Below are positions 1 through 8,800 of a stretch of DNA of 16,183 bases, in pieces. Origin of the DNA: DATELY01 sp035276085 (GTDB lineage: Bacteria > Pseudomonadota > Gammaproteobacteria > Steroidobacterales > Steroidobacteraceae). The notes below the pieces were generated by a model. It was not told where the DNA came from. It ran no database searches and saw nothing but the letters and a program-made list of their open reading frames with translations. Position 1 is the first letter of the stretch; each line of letters begins with the position of its first letter. Both the position numbers and the translations under genes were made by a program. The stretch is taken from the NCBI GenBank assembly GCA_035276085.1, contig DATELY010000030.1, positions 1 to 16,183 on the forward strand. Direction: 5' to 3'.

Positions 1-1072
1 CATCTTGGCAGATGGTATCTGGACCTCGGCATCAACCAGTGCTTCGGCTGCGTAAACAAGTCGTCGATTCCGCCGCGGCGGCACAGCGGCGCTGTTGGGT
101 CCTTCCGCTGCTTCGATGACTGACACTGGACTGCGAGTCCATCGTTGGAATCGACGCACGGCAGGTCGCCGTAGAGTTTCTCGGCTGCCGCGCGACTGAA
201 CGACGTCCGGCCGCCTTCATTGCGGATCGCATGCGCAGAACGGTATCGGGATCGTAAGCGATGAAGAGATTCAATAGCGGGCGCACTCGAGCCACGACAA
301 TAAAGTCATTCCAGAGAGCACCGCGATCAAGGAGTGCCAGGCCCTCGTCGAGTGACGCCTTTTCGACGACCTTGGCCACGCGCGCGAATTCACTGGCACC
401 CGCGGCGTTCGAAACGATGCACTCGCGGACCGGATTCCCCTCCTGGGATGCGATGCCCAGTAGCAACACTTCGTTGTCGGGTCGGTCGAGTAGTCTGACC
501 GCGCGCTCGAGAGCTTGCGCGAGCACCGTCTCATCGCTCACATGACGCTCCGAAGGTAGCAGGACCACCTGGGCTAGCGGATCGCATTGGTAGATATGGA
601 GCAGCGGCAGCAGGATGCGAATGGCGGTACCCCGATTTCCAGGCTGCACCAGCACATTGTCCTTCGGCAGCACGCTCAAGGGCGCGTGCCACCACACTTC
701 GTCTTCCGTCGTCGCGATGGCGAAGATGTGTTCCAGCGGTGCGATCTGCCGAGCCAGACGTAGCGTTCGTTCCAATGCCGACGATCCGTCGCGCACAGAG
801 CGGAATTGCATCGGCCTTGGCGTGCGCGAGGGTGTCGCGCGCCCCCGCGGCCGACTGCCCGCTTCCGTTGCCACTAGAATGACCCACACGTGACGCCGAT
901 CCTGTTGGAAGTGGCGTGTCAGCATGTGCGAGTTGAACTGCTCGGCGCATTCTGTACCGACAGACACCGAGTAAGCGGCGCAGGCAGGAATTCTGCGCGA
1001 GAAACGTGGATTCGCGAGAGTTCCGCTTGTTGGCGCGAATGTAAGCGAGCGAATCTCGGTGGACTGCGTCAT
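1..1072 (-). pseudogene. Decayed mannose-1-phosphate guanylyltransferase-like gene, frameshifted and cut by the window edge
   Basis: The reading frame resembles the nucleotidyl transferase family that makes GDP-mannose. Visible family blocks are a Rossmann-like start (VWVILVATEAGSR), NVLVQPGNRGTA, VVLLPSERHV and the late block RGALWNDFIV. Key residues are missing: the GGxGxR nucleotide loop reads ATEAGSR, the PKQ motif reads PMQ, and the Asp of the usual P(S/A)DH block is Glu. Near 215-230 the similarity moves to another frame (continuing ...LYGDLPCVDSND), so a frameshift is likely. The expected C-terminal CGWxDLGTP block is absent, and the original frame stops at 32-34. Two starts are possible. 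ATG at 925 fits the family N-terminus (MLTRHFQ...). In-frame ATG at 1072 has a good GGAG ribosome site at 1079-1082 but adds 49 residues without family resemblance. I chose 1072 as the outer bound. The family assignment is fairly sure; whether any product is made is unknown. Confidence 0.6.
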
Positions 1073-1090
1073 GACGATCTCCGATGAGTG

Positions 1091-1096
1091 ATTACA
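1091..1096 (-). promoter_or_regulatory. Possible -10 element TGTAAT for the decayed transferase gene
   Basis: Read on the minus strand the hexamer is TGTAAT, five of six matches to TATAAT. It lies just before the GGAG ribosome site (1079-1082) and ATG at 1072, and about 22 bases downstream of the minus-oriented CGTCAG pair at 1119-1135. The -35 position (about 1114-1119) has no good sigma70 match, which would suit activator dependence. This is inference from spacing only. Confidence 0.3.
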
Positions 1097-1118
1097 TTCG
1101 TCACTCTCGGCGCAGACC

Positions 1119-1135
1119 CTGACGCTAGCCTGACG
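1119..1135 (-). promoter_or_regulatory. Direct-repeat regulator box 1, CGTCAG-N5-CGTCAG
   Basis: On the minus strand two identical hexamers CGTCAG are spaced so that they repeat every 11 bp (plus-strand CTGACG at 1119-1124 and 1130-1135). OmpR/PhoB-family response regulators bind tandem hexamer-type half-sites at about one helical turn, so this geometry suits such a protein. It is oriented toward the decayed transferase gene, ahead of a possible TGTAAT -10. The same pair occurs at 1193-1209 and 4369-4385. Binding by the regulator encoded at 3594-4265 is inferred. Confidence 0.55.
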
Positions 1136-1192
1136 ATGCGGCAAACCAAGAAAACATCGCACGCTCGTGGCGAGCTCCGAAGCGTTGGTCCG

Positions 1193-1209
1193 CGTCAGTG
1201 TGGCGTCAG
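1193..1209 (+). promoter_or_regulatory. Direct-repeat regulator box 2, upstream of the beta-barrel gene
   Basis: CGTCAG at 1193-1198 and 1204-1209 repeat with an 11-bp period in the plus orientation, ending 47 bases before the ATG at 1257. A weak -10 candidate TCTCAT (1223-1228, four of six matches) begins 14 bases past the box end, placing the box where a -35 element would sit. This is consistent with activation by an OmpR-family regulator. The box sequence is seen directly; the role and the regulator are inferred. Confidence 0.55.
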
Positions 1210-1256
1210 CTTCAACGTCCACTCTCATCGCGCCCAACTCAACCGAGGACCGAACG

Positions 1257-2051
1257 ATGAATACGCCGTACCTCAAGATTGGAACATTGCTTGCATTCAT
1301 TAGCGGGGCAGCCAACACGGCCTCCGCAGCCGATGAAGAAAGTCCTTGGAGCTTGTCGATCGTGGGCGGGGGCGCGTTCAGCATGTCAGGTTCGTTGAAG
1401 GAACCCGGCTCGTTCGCGCTGCCGAATCTCGGCTCTCTCGATCCAGCGCTCGCGGGCACGCCGGGAACGGTGTCGTTCGACAAGCTGCGCTACGACGACA
1501 TCTTCGGCACGCGTTACGGCGCCGGAGTCGAACTCGACTACGCGCTGAACGACAACGTGCAGAGCTACGGGCGCATCGGATACGAGGCGCTCGCCGGCCA
1601 TTCCCGACGGTTTGCCCAGCTGACGGGAGAGTCGCTTCCGACCGAGCTGGTGCGTGCGAACTTCGACGACGCCGACAACGTGTCGTATCAAATCGGTTCA
1701 CGCTATCGCTGGTCCACGGACGACGCATGGCAGCCCTTCGTAGGCCTTGCGCTCGGTGCAACCCACTTGGACGCGATGCGCGCGGGATTGACTTCGACAA
1801 ACCCGGACTTCGGTCTCAAGACGGTTGACTTCACGCACAGCGACACCGTGTTCAGCCAGAGTGCCGAGGCGGGCATCGACATCAATCCAAGTCGCGCGTT
1901 CGATCTGCGCCTCAGCGTAGACGCAGATCACTACGGTGTACCGCATAGCGCTAACGACCCGACGCTGGCGGCTCTCGGCGTGCAAGCTGGACACGATGCC
2001 GAGAGTCGGTGGGCGTTTCCGGTGGAGATCAGCGCGAGCTACAACTTTTGA
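1257..2051 (+). CDS. Secreted outer-membrane beta-barrel protein (porin-like/opacity-type)
   Basis: The 264-residue product begins with a signal peptide: hydrophobic LKIGTLLAFISGAAN, then an Ala-Ser-Ala cleavage site near residue 24. The mature part alternates aromatic and polar residues typical of small barrels (for example YGAGVELDYAL, SYGRIGYEAL, WQPFVGLALGATHL, FPVEISASYNF) and ends in Phe, the usual signal for BAM-dependent insertion. It should sit in the outer membrane, probably as an 8-10 stranded barrel. The ATG at 1257 is chosen because GAGGA at 1245-1249 is well placed and the signal peptide starts there; an upstream in-frame ATG at 1167 lacks both features. The regulator box at 1193-1209 lies just upstream. 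The exact family and substrate are not recognised; it could be OmpW/OmpA-barrel-like or a lineage-specific surface protein. Confidence 0.75.
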   Translation: MNTPYLKIGTLLAFISGAANTASAADEESPWSLSIVGGGAFSMSGSLKEPGSFALPNLGSLDPALAGTPGTVSFDKLRYDDIFGTRYGAGVELDYALNDNVQSYGRIGYEALAGHSRRFAQLTGESLPTELVRANFDDADNVSYQIGSRYRWSTDDAWQPFVGLALGATHLDAMRAGLTSTNPDFGLKTVDFTHSDTVFSQSAEAGIDINPSRAFDLRLSVDADHYGVPHSANDPTLAALGVQAGHDAESRWAFPVEISASYNF

Positions 2052-2110
2052 AGAGGTGGTCTGTGCGGGCGAGTGAAGTGTAACGATTGCTTCGATAGTC
2101 GTTCATGCGT

Positions 2111-2218
2111 CCCTTCCCCTGCGAGAGCGGGGGAAGGACAGGATGGGGGTAATCTATCGAGCGCATCGCTATCTCAGGCACCCCCACCCTAGCCCTCCCC
2201 CGCTATCGCAGGGGAGGG
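2111..2218. repeat. Composite REP-like palindrome, possible bidirectional terminator
   Basis: Arms at 2111-2150 and 2180-2218 are near-perfect reverse complements separated by 29 bases. Each arm also folds alone: CCTTCCCC-TGCGAGAGC-GGGGGAAGG on the left, and CCCTCCCCC/GGGGAGGG around GCTATCGCA on the right. Two REP units in inverted orientation between convergent genes is the arrangement known for REP/BIME elements. The transcript from either side would form a very stable GC hairpin. No transposase is visible. Confidence 0.7.
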
Positions 2219-2239
2219 AAACGGAAAGGCAGCGTGGTT

Positions 2240-3593
2240 TCAGTTGTCGAATGTGAGCGTCACGAGCGTTCCCATGCCTGCCGGGTTCGATTCGATGGTG
2301 AGTGCGGCGCCGTGCGAATCCGCAACTTCTTTGACGATCGCGAGACCGAGACCACTGCCTGCGCCACGCGCATTGCTGGCGCGAAAAAACCGCTCAAAGA
2401 CGCGATTGCGCTCGGCCAACGGAATACCGACTCCAGTATCGACGACTTCCAGGTATGCGACGCCGTTGCGAGTGCCGCAGCTGAGCGTCACGCTGCCGCC
2501 GGCAGGCGTATGGGCAATCGCGTTGCTGGCGAGGCTTTTGAATGCCTCACTCAGCAGCCAGCTCACGCCGCCCACGGTGGCAGGTTGCAAGTCCGCCCCA
2601 AGATCGACCGCGGCAATTTCCGCCAGGGAGAGACAGTCCACGATCGTCGCCTCGACAATGGACGTCAGATCGACTTCCTCGAACTCGAGGCTGGGGACCG
2701 CGGCTTCATCCGCCCGCGCCAATGTGAGGAGCTGGTGCGTCGTGCAACTCAGGCGCTGCGTTCCCGCAAGGATGCGCTGGAGCTGGAGTCGGCGTGTGGG
2801 CTCGACCTCGTCCGCGTACATCAGCTCGAGTTGCGCCTGGATGCCCGTGAGTGGCGTGCGCAATTGGTGCGCGGCGTTGTCGAGGAACTTGCGCTGATTG
2901 CTCGCGCCCTCGCGCACCAGCGCGAACAACCGGTTGAGCGCGTCCACGATGCGGCGAATTTCGATCGGCACCCGGTCGGTCCGTAGCGGCGCAAGATCGC
3001 GGGCCGAGCGCTGGGCGATTTGCTCTTCCACAGTACGCAAGGGACTCAAGGACAGACGCACTCCCAGCCAGATGAACCCGAGAATGACGGCGAACTCGAC
3101 GCTGTCGGCAAGGAGCGCATTCGTGAGAATGCGTGCGCGCATGACGGCGCGCTTGTGCGTGGTCTCGCCCACCGTCACCAGGAGCTGCTGATTACCCGCG
3201 TACGTGCGATAGGTGACGAGCCGCACCGGCTCGCCACGATACGTCGAATCGCTGTGGAATGGATTTGCATCGACGTGCGACGGCACGGGAAGATCTTCAT
3301 CGCCCGCGAGGAACGTGGCGTCCGCGGAGGCGACTCGAAAGTAGATTGCATCACGAGAGTCGGCCCGCAGAACCGCCTCCGCGTCCGGCGGTAATGAGAG
3401 GTGCAGGTGACCCTGCTCGTCTGGACTCACGTGCGCGGCGACCACCAATGCCGAGTCGAGCAATGCCTGATCGTAGGCGTCGCGGAACGGCGGCAATGCG
3501 GTCAGGTAGTCGCTGATCGCACCCACGACCAGCACCGCAACCGTAGGAAACAACAGCCAGACCAGGAGTCGCCGGCGAATGGACGTCGAGCGG

Positions 3594-3610
<17 letters not shown>
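2240..3610 (-). CDS. Two-component sensor histidine kinase (TctE/QseC type)
   Basis: This is an inner-membrane kinase of 456 residues. Segments in order: TM1 about residues 15-38; a periplasmic sensor segment about 39-160 resembling the 2CSK_N domain of TctE-type kinases; TM2 about 162-184; a HAMP-like linker (SPLRTVEEQI...); the HisKA H-box NAAHQLRTPL with the phospho-accepting His near residue 248; the N-box SLASNAIAHTP (Asn about 363); then DTGVGIP, FERFFRA and GSGLGLAIV for ATP binding. All catalytic boxes are present. ATG at 3610 is followed at once by a second ATG at 3607. Either start overlaps the end of the response regulator gene (17 or 14 bases), so the two are translationally coupled. 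The partner is the regulator upstream. The signal sensed is unknown. TctE relatives sense organic acids, QseC relatives host and envelope cues, but neither is shown here. Confidence 0.93.
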
Positions 3611-4265
<655 letters not shown>

Positions 4266-4368
4266 CGAGTGCCTCTACGGGTGCAGCGGAGCCGCGAACC
4301 GAAGCGCTCCGGGTTTCGATCACAGGGCCTCGCCGCAAACAGCGTCCGGCCGAGTTTCTGCAGGAATT

Positions 4369-4385
4369 CTGACGTTTCGCTGACG
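4369..4385 (-). promoter_or_regulatory. Direct-repeat regulator box 3, upstream of the response regulator gene
   Basis: The minus strand reads CGTCAG-CGAAA-CGTCAG, the same 11-bp-period pair as at 1119-1135 and 1193-1209. It lies about 104 bases before the regulator start (4265), in the 169-base gap between the channel gene and the regulator. This is where a promoter for the regulator-kinase pair would sit. I could not pick a convincing -10 downstream. Autoregulation is inferred. Confidence 0.55.
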
Positions 4386-4434
4386 ACACTCGAAACATCG
4401 ACCGCGCAGAAGGCTCCTGACTGAACTCTCGCCT

Positions 4435-5802
4435 TCAATGACCGTCTGCCGACGGCTGCAACTGCGCTGCATTCCAACCGCCACCCAGCGCCTCGACCAT
4501 CGTTACGCTGGCGGTCAGGCGGTTCATGAGCACCGTCAGCGCGGTCACTTCGCTATTCAGCCGGGTCGTTTGCGCAGTGATCACGCTGCTGTACGGAACG
4601 GTTCCGGCCTTGTACTGGTTGAGCGTCAGCGCCTCGGCTTGCGTGGCGGCAGCCACTGCCGCATTCACGATGCCCGACTGCTGTTCGAGGACTCGCAAGG
4701 TGACGAGCTCGTCCTCCACCTGCTGGAATCCCGATAGGACCGTTTGCCGATAGTTGTCGACGCTGGCGTCGAAGGCTGCACGCGCTTCGGCTGCCTGCGC
4801 GCGGTGCAAACCCCCGGCAAACAAGGTTTGCGCAAGCGCAGGGCCGAATGCCCAGACGCGGTTCGAGGTATTGCTCAATTTGCCGAACGCATCGATCTTC
4901 TGCTCATACGAGCCGTTGATCGACAAGCTGGGGAAGAACGCCGCGCGGGCGACACCGATCTGTGCGCTGGCAGCAGCCACTTTGCGCTCTGCCTCTGCGA
5001 TATCGGGTCGCCGCTCCAGCAAGGTCGATGGCAGTCCCAAGGGCACCGTCGGTACGTCGACCGGCATCGGCGCGGCCTGCAACGAAAACTCCGCCGGCTG
5101 TTTGCCGATCAGCACCGCGAGGGCATGCTCGAGCAGAGAGCGCTGAATCACAACGTTCGTCTGCTGAGATTGGCTGTTCAGCAGTTGTGTCTGCGCAGTG
5201 ACGACGTCGGCTTTCGCAACAACGCCGAAGCGATAACGATTCTCGGCAATCCTCAGCGACTCCTCCTGCGCGGCCACGGTATCGTTGAGCAACGTCTGCA
5301 GTCGATCTTGCGTGCGCAATTGGAAATACGTCGATGCGAGTTGCGATTGCACGGACAGACGTGCCGCTGCGAGCGCTGCCTCGCTCGCTTGCGCGTTCGC
5401 CCGATTGCTCTGCGTCGAACGGCGAATCTGACCCCAGATGTCGAGATTCCAGACGGCGCTCAGCTCCCACTGATGGCTGATGCCTGCAGCGAGGGTTGGC
5501 CAGAAGCCCGCTTGAGCCTCGCGCACCGCGGCTTGCGCCTGCGCGACCGCTGCCGCGGCTGCCTTGACGTTCTCGTTCGAGACGTCGGCTTGTTGTTCCA
5601 GTCCGCTCAATACGGGGTCGCCGTAGATTTCCCACCACGCGCCTCGATCCAGCACATCGTTGGGCTCGCTCGGCTTCCAGCCATCCTCTTCTTTGTAGCG
5701 AGGTGCGACGTCGAACTGCGGTCGCTGGTACTCGGGTCCAACCGCACATCCCGCGATCAACAGGGTGCCCAGTCCTACCAGGAGTCGACCGAAGACGTTC
5801 AT
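4435..5802 (-). CDS. Outer-membrane efflux channel lipoprotein (NodT/OprM-type, OpmB-like)
   Basis: The 455-residue product is the outer-membrane exit duct of the RND pump. A lipoprotein signal (MNVFGRLLVGLGTLLIAGC, lipid Cys19) precedes the family start VGPEYQRP. Two outer-membrane-efflux repeats follow, marked by WNLDIWGQIRR, LASTYFQLRTQDRLQTL, LPSTLLERRPDIAEAE, ARAAFFPSLSINGSY, FAGGLHRAQ and LNQYKAGTVPYSSV. ATG at 5802 overlaps the mdtC stop by four bases (ATGA), so expression is coupled to the pump. One oddity is that the first repeat is short: only about 16 residues separate PTL from WNLDIWG, where OprM-type channels usually have about 40. The first membrane hairpin and its extracellular loop look trimmed. 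The rest is normal length. In Pseudomonas the equivalent gene after muxABC is opmB; the name is not used here because the sequence match is only at family level. Confidence 0.92.
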   Translation of the reverse strand: MNVFGRLLVGLGTLLIAGCAVGPEYQRPQFDVAPRYKEEDGWKPSEPNDVLDRGAWWEIYGDPVLSGLEQQADVSNENVKAAAAAVAQAQAAVREAQAGFWPTLAAGISHQWELSAVWNLDIWGQIRRSTQSNRANAQASEAALAAARLSVQSQLASTYFQLRTQDRLQTLLNDTVAAQEESLRIAENRYRFGVVAKADVVTAQTQLLNSQSQQTNVVIQRSLLEHALAVLIGKQPAEFSLQAAPMPVDVPTVPLGLPSTLLERRPDIAEAERKVAAASAQIGVARAAFFPSLSINGSYEQKIDAFGKLSNTSNRVWAFGPALAQTLFAGGLHRAQAAEARAAFDASVDNYRQTVLSGFQQVEDELVTLRVLEQQSGIVNAAVAAATQAEALTLNQYKAGTVPYSSVITAQTTRLNSEVTALTVLMNRLTASVTMVEALGGGWNAAQLQPSADGH

Positions 5803-8800
5803 CGTGCGGGCTCCGGTGCGCCGTTGCGTTCACGGGGAATTGGCAACTCCCTGCGGCTTGCACGGCGCAGCTCGAAACGGCGGACATATGAATACACGAC
5901 CGGTGTCGTGTACAGCGTGAGGAGCTGACTCACGATCAGGCCGCCGACGATGGAGATTCCCAGGGGCCGGCGGAATTCCGTTCCATCACCGGTGGCAATG
6001 GCCAGCGGCAGCGCACCGGCAATGGCCGCGAAGGTCGTCATCATGATGGGCCGGAAACGCAATGAGCATGCACGGGCGATGGCAGAACGAGGATCGAGAC
6101 CCAGCGTGCGTTCCGCATCGAGCGCAAAGTCCACCATCATGATCGCATTCTTCTTCACGATGCCGATCAGCAACAGGATGCCGAGGAACGCGATCAAGCT
6201 GAACTCGGTACCGGTGGCCATCAGCGCCAGCAGCGCGCCCAATCCAGCCGACGGCAGCGTCGAGAGAATGGTGATCGGCTGGCCGTAGCTTTCGTACAGC
6301 ACGCCGAGCACGACGTAGATGGCGAACAGGGCGGCCGCCAGCATCAGCGGCTGGCTCCTCACGCTCTGTTGAAACAGTTTCGTCGTGCCATACGCGCTGC
6401 CATGAATGCTGATGGGTACATGAATCCGATTCATCGTGCGCTCGATAGCCGCGATGGCCTGGTCGAGCGCTACGCCCGCTGGCAAATTGAATGAAATGGC
6501 AGTGGATGCCGACGTGCCCGTGTGATTCACCGCGACGGGCGTCGTACTCGTGGCAAGGCGGCTGAAGGCCGACAAGGGAATCATGGTTTCTTGCGCCACG
6601 CTGATGGCAGAACCGGTCGACGTGTTGCCGCGCCCTGCATTCGCAAGAGAATTGGCCGCGAGATTGCGCGCCGTGTCCGGGGCGGGCGCCGCGCTCGAAG
6701 CGCTCGATGGGACCGTGCCGTCGTTGACGCTGAACGTGTCTGCCGTCGCTTGCGTCGCTTGCGTGCCGGTGACGGCGCCACCGGAGGTGCTGACGTAAAT
6801 TTGATCGAGAGCCGCCGGGCTCTGCAGAAACTGCGGCGCCAGCTCCATGATCACGTGGTATTGCTGCGGACTGAACGGATTGTAGATCGTGGACACCTGC
6901 GCCTGCGTGAAGGCCGCGCCCAAGGTGTTGTCGATCTGGCTCTCCGTCAGCCCCAGTTGAGCCGCCATGTCGCGGTCCACGATCAGATCGGTTTGCAGTC
7001 CGCCGGGCTGCTGATCGCTGTCGACATCGGCAAGTTCCGGCACCCCTTGCAGCGCAACCCGCAGCGCTTGCGACCACTGTTGCAGCGTCCCCAGGTCGTC
7101 ACCGAGCAACGTGTATTGATACTGCGTGTTGGACGAGCGTCCACCGCCGCCGCGAAAGTCCTGCACTGCCTGCAAGAGCGTCGTGACGCCCGTGACACGT
7201 GCGAGCCGGGGACGCAAACGAGCAATGACCTGATCCGCGGACACGTTGCGTTGGGAGAGTGGTTTGAGCGTCACGGTGACATTCGCGCTGGTGCTGCCAC
7301 CACCGCCACCTCCGCCACCGAGCCCAAACCCGCCTCCACCCCCGATGGCGCCCGCGACGCTGGCGACTGCGGCATCTCCCTCGATGATGCGCGCGACCTC
7401 TTGCAGCTTGCCCCTCATCAGTTGAAACGACGCAGAGGCATCGCCGCGAATACTTCCGCGCAGCATGCCCGTGTCCTGTTGCGGAAAGAGGCCCTTCGGC
7501 ACAACGACGTACAGGAAGACGTTGAGCCCGATCGTTGCCGCGAGCAGCACCATCATGAGACGCGGACGATCCAGTGCACCGCCGAGTGTGCGCTCGTAGC
7601 CGGACTTCATCGCCTGCAACGCGTGCTCGAACATCGCGCCCGATCGCGCCGGCGTGCGCTGCGGGCTGGGGCCTGGGAGCCTGTCCGGGCAATGTTCATC
7701 TACTGCGGCCGAGCCACAGCGGCTCTTTTCATCGATCCTTCTCGTTACATGGCAACCGCTATGCGCCTCAAAGGATCGATGAAAATAGCTCGCTGTGGAC
7801 TCGCCCTCGCTACGATGACCATTGCCCGGACAGGCTCCTAGCAGCCGCGCGCACAACATCGGCGTGGTCGTGAGCGAGATCACGAGCGAGATCAGGATCG
7901 ACACGGCCAGGGTGTTGGTGAACTCGTGAAACAGCCTGCCCAGCAAGCCACCCGCAAACTCGAACGGGATGAACACCGCGATCAACGACAGGCTCATGGA
8001 CAGCACCGTGAAACCGACTTCGCGTGCACCGAGCAGCGCGGCGTGCAGCCGTGTCATGCCGGCCTCGATATGGCGCGTCGTGTTCTCCATGACGACGATG
8101 GCATCATCGACCACGAATCCCGTCGCAACGGTGAGTGCCATCAACGTGAAGTTGTTGAGGCTGTAGCCCAGCAAGTACATCGCACCGAACGTGCCGATCA
8201 GCGAGACGGGCACGACCACTGCGGGGATGAGCGCCGCGCGATAGCTGTCGAGAAAGAGATAGGCGACGAGAATCACCATCGCCACGGCCAGCAGCAACGC
8301 AACTTCCGCCTGGCGCAACGAGGCGCGGATCGTGATCGATCGGTCGCCGATCACTTGCAGATCGATCTTCGGGTCGATCTCCTTCTTGAGCTGCTGCAAC
8401 TCGGCCTTGACCGCATCGACCACGTCGATGATGTTGGCTCCCGGTTGCTGAATCACTTGCACCGAAACGGCGGCCTTGCCGTTGTACAGTCCGTAGGTGT
8501 GTGCGTTCTCGGTCGCGCCGTCCTGCATGTCGGACACGGTGGCCACATCGCCGAGCCGTACGACCGCTCCGTCGCGATGGGCGATGATCAGGCCGCGATA
8601 CTGCTGTGCGTTGCGCGCGTTGTCGTTGGTATAGATCTGATAACGCTGCTGCTCCGCTTCGAGCGCGCCTTTGGGTGCGTTGGCATTGGCGTTGGAAATG
8701 GCGGCGCGAACGTCCTGCAGGCCGATGCCGTACTTCGTCAAGGCGAGCGGATTGATCTCGACGCGCACGGCAGGCAGCGCGCTGCCGTTGACGTTGACCG

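Noticed and set aside
1067..1076. CGTCATGACG palindrome over the transferase start codon as an operator
   Set aside because: It is a ten-base palindrome built around the ATG itself and is short enough to be chance; no second copy with similar placement was seen.
1167..1256. Upstream extension of the beta-barrel protein start
   Set aside because: It would put 30 residues before the signal peptide and run through the CGTCAG box; GAGGA before 1257 fits a start there.
4744..5928. Plus-strand open frame of 394 residues opposite the channel gene
   Set aside because: The antisense strand encodes an unmistakable outer-membrane efflux protein; this frame has Arg/Cys-rich shadow composition and no recognisable motif.
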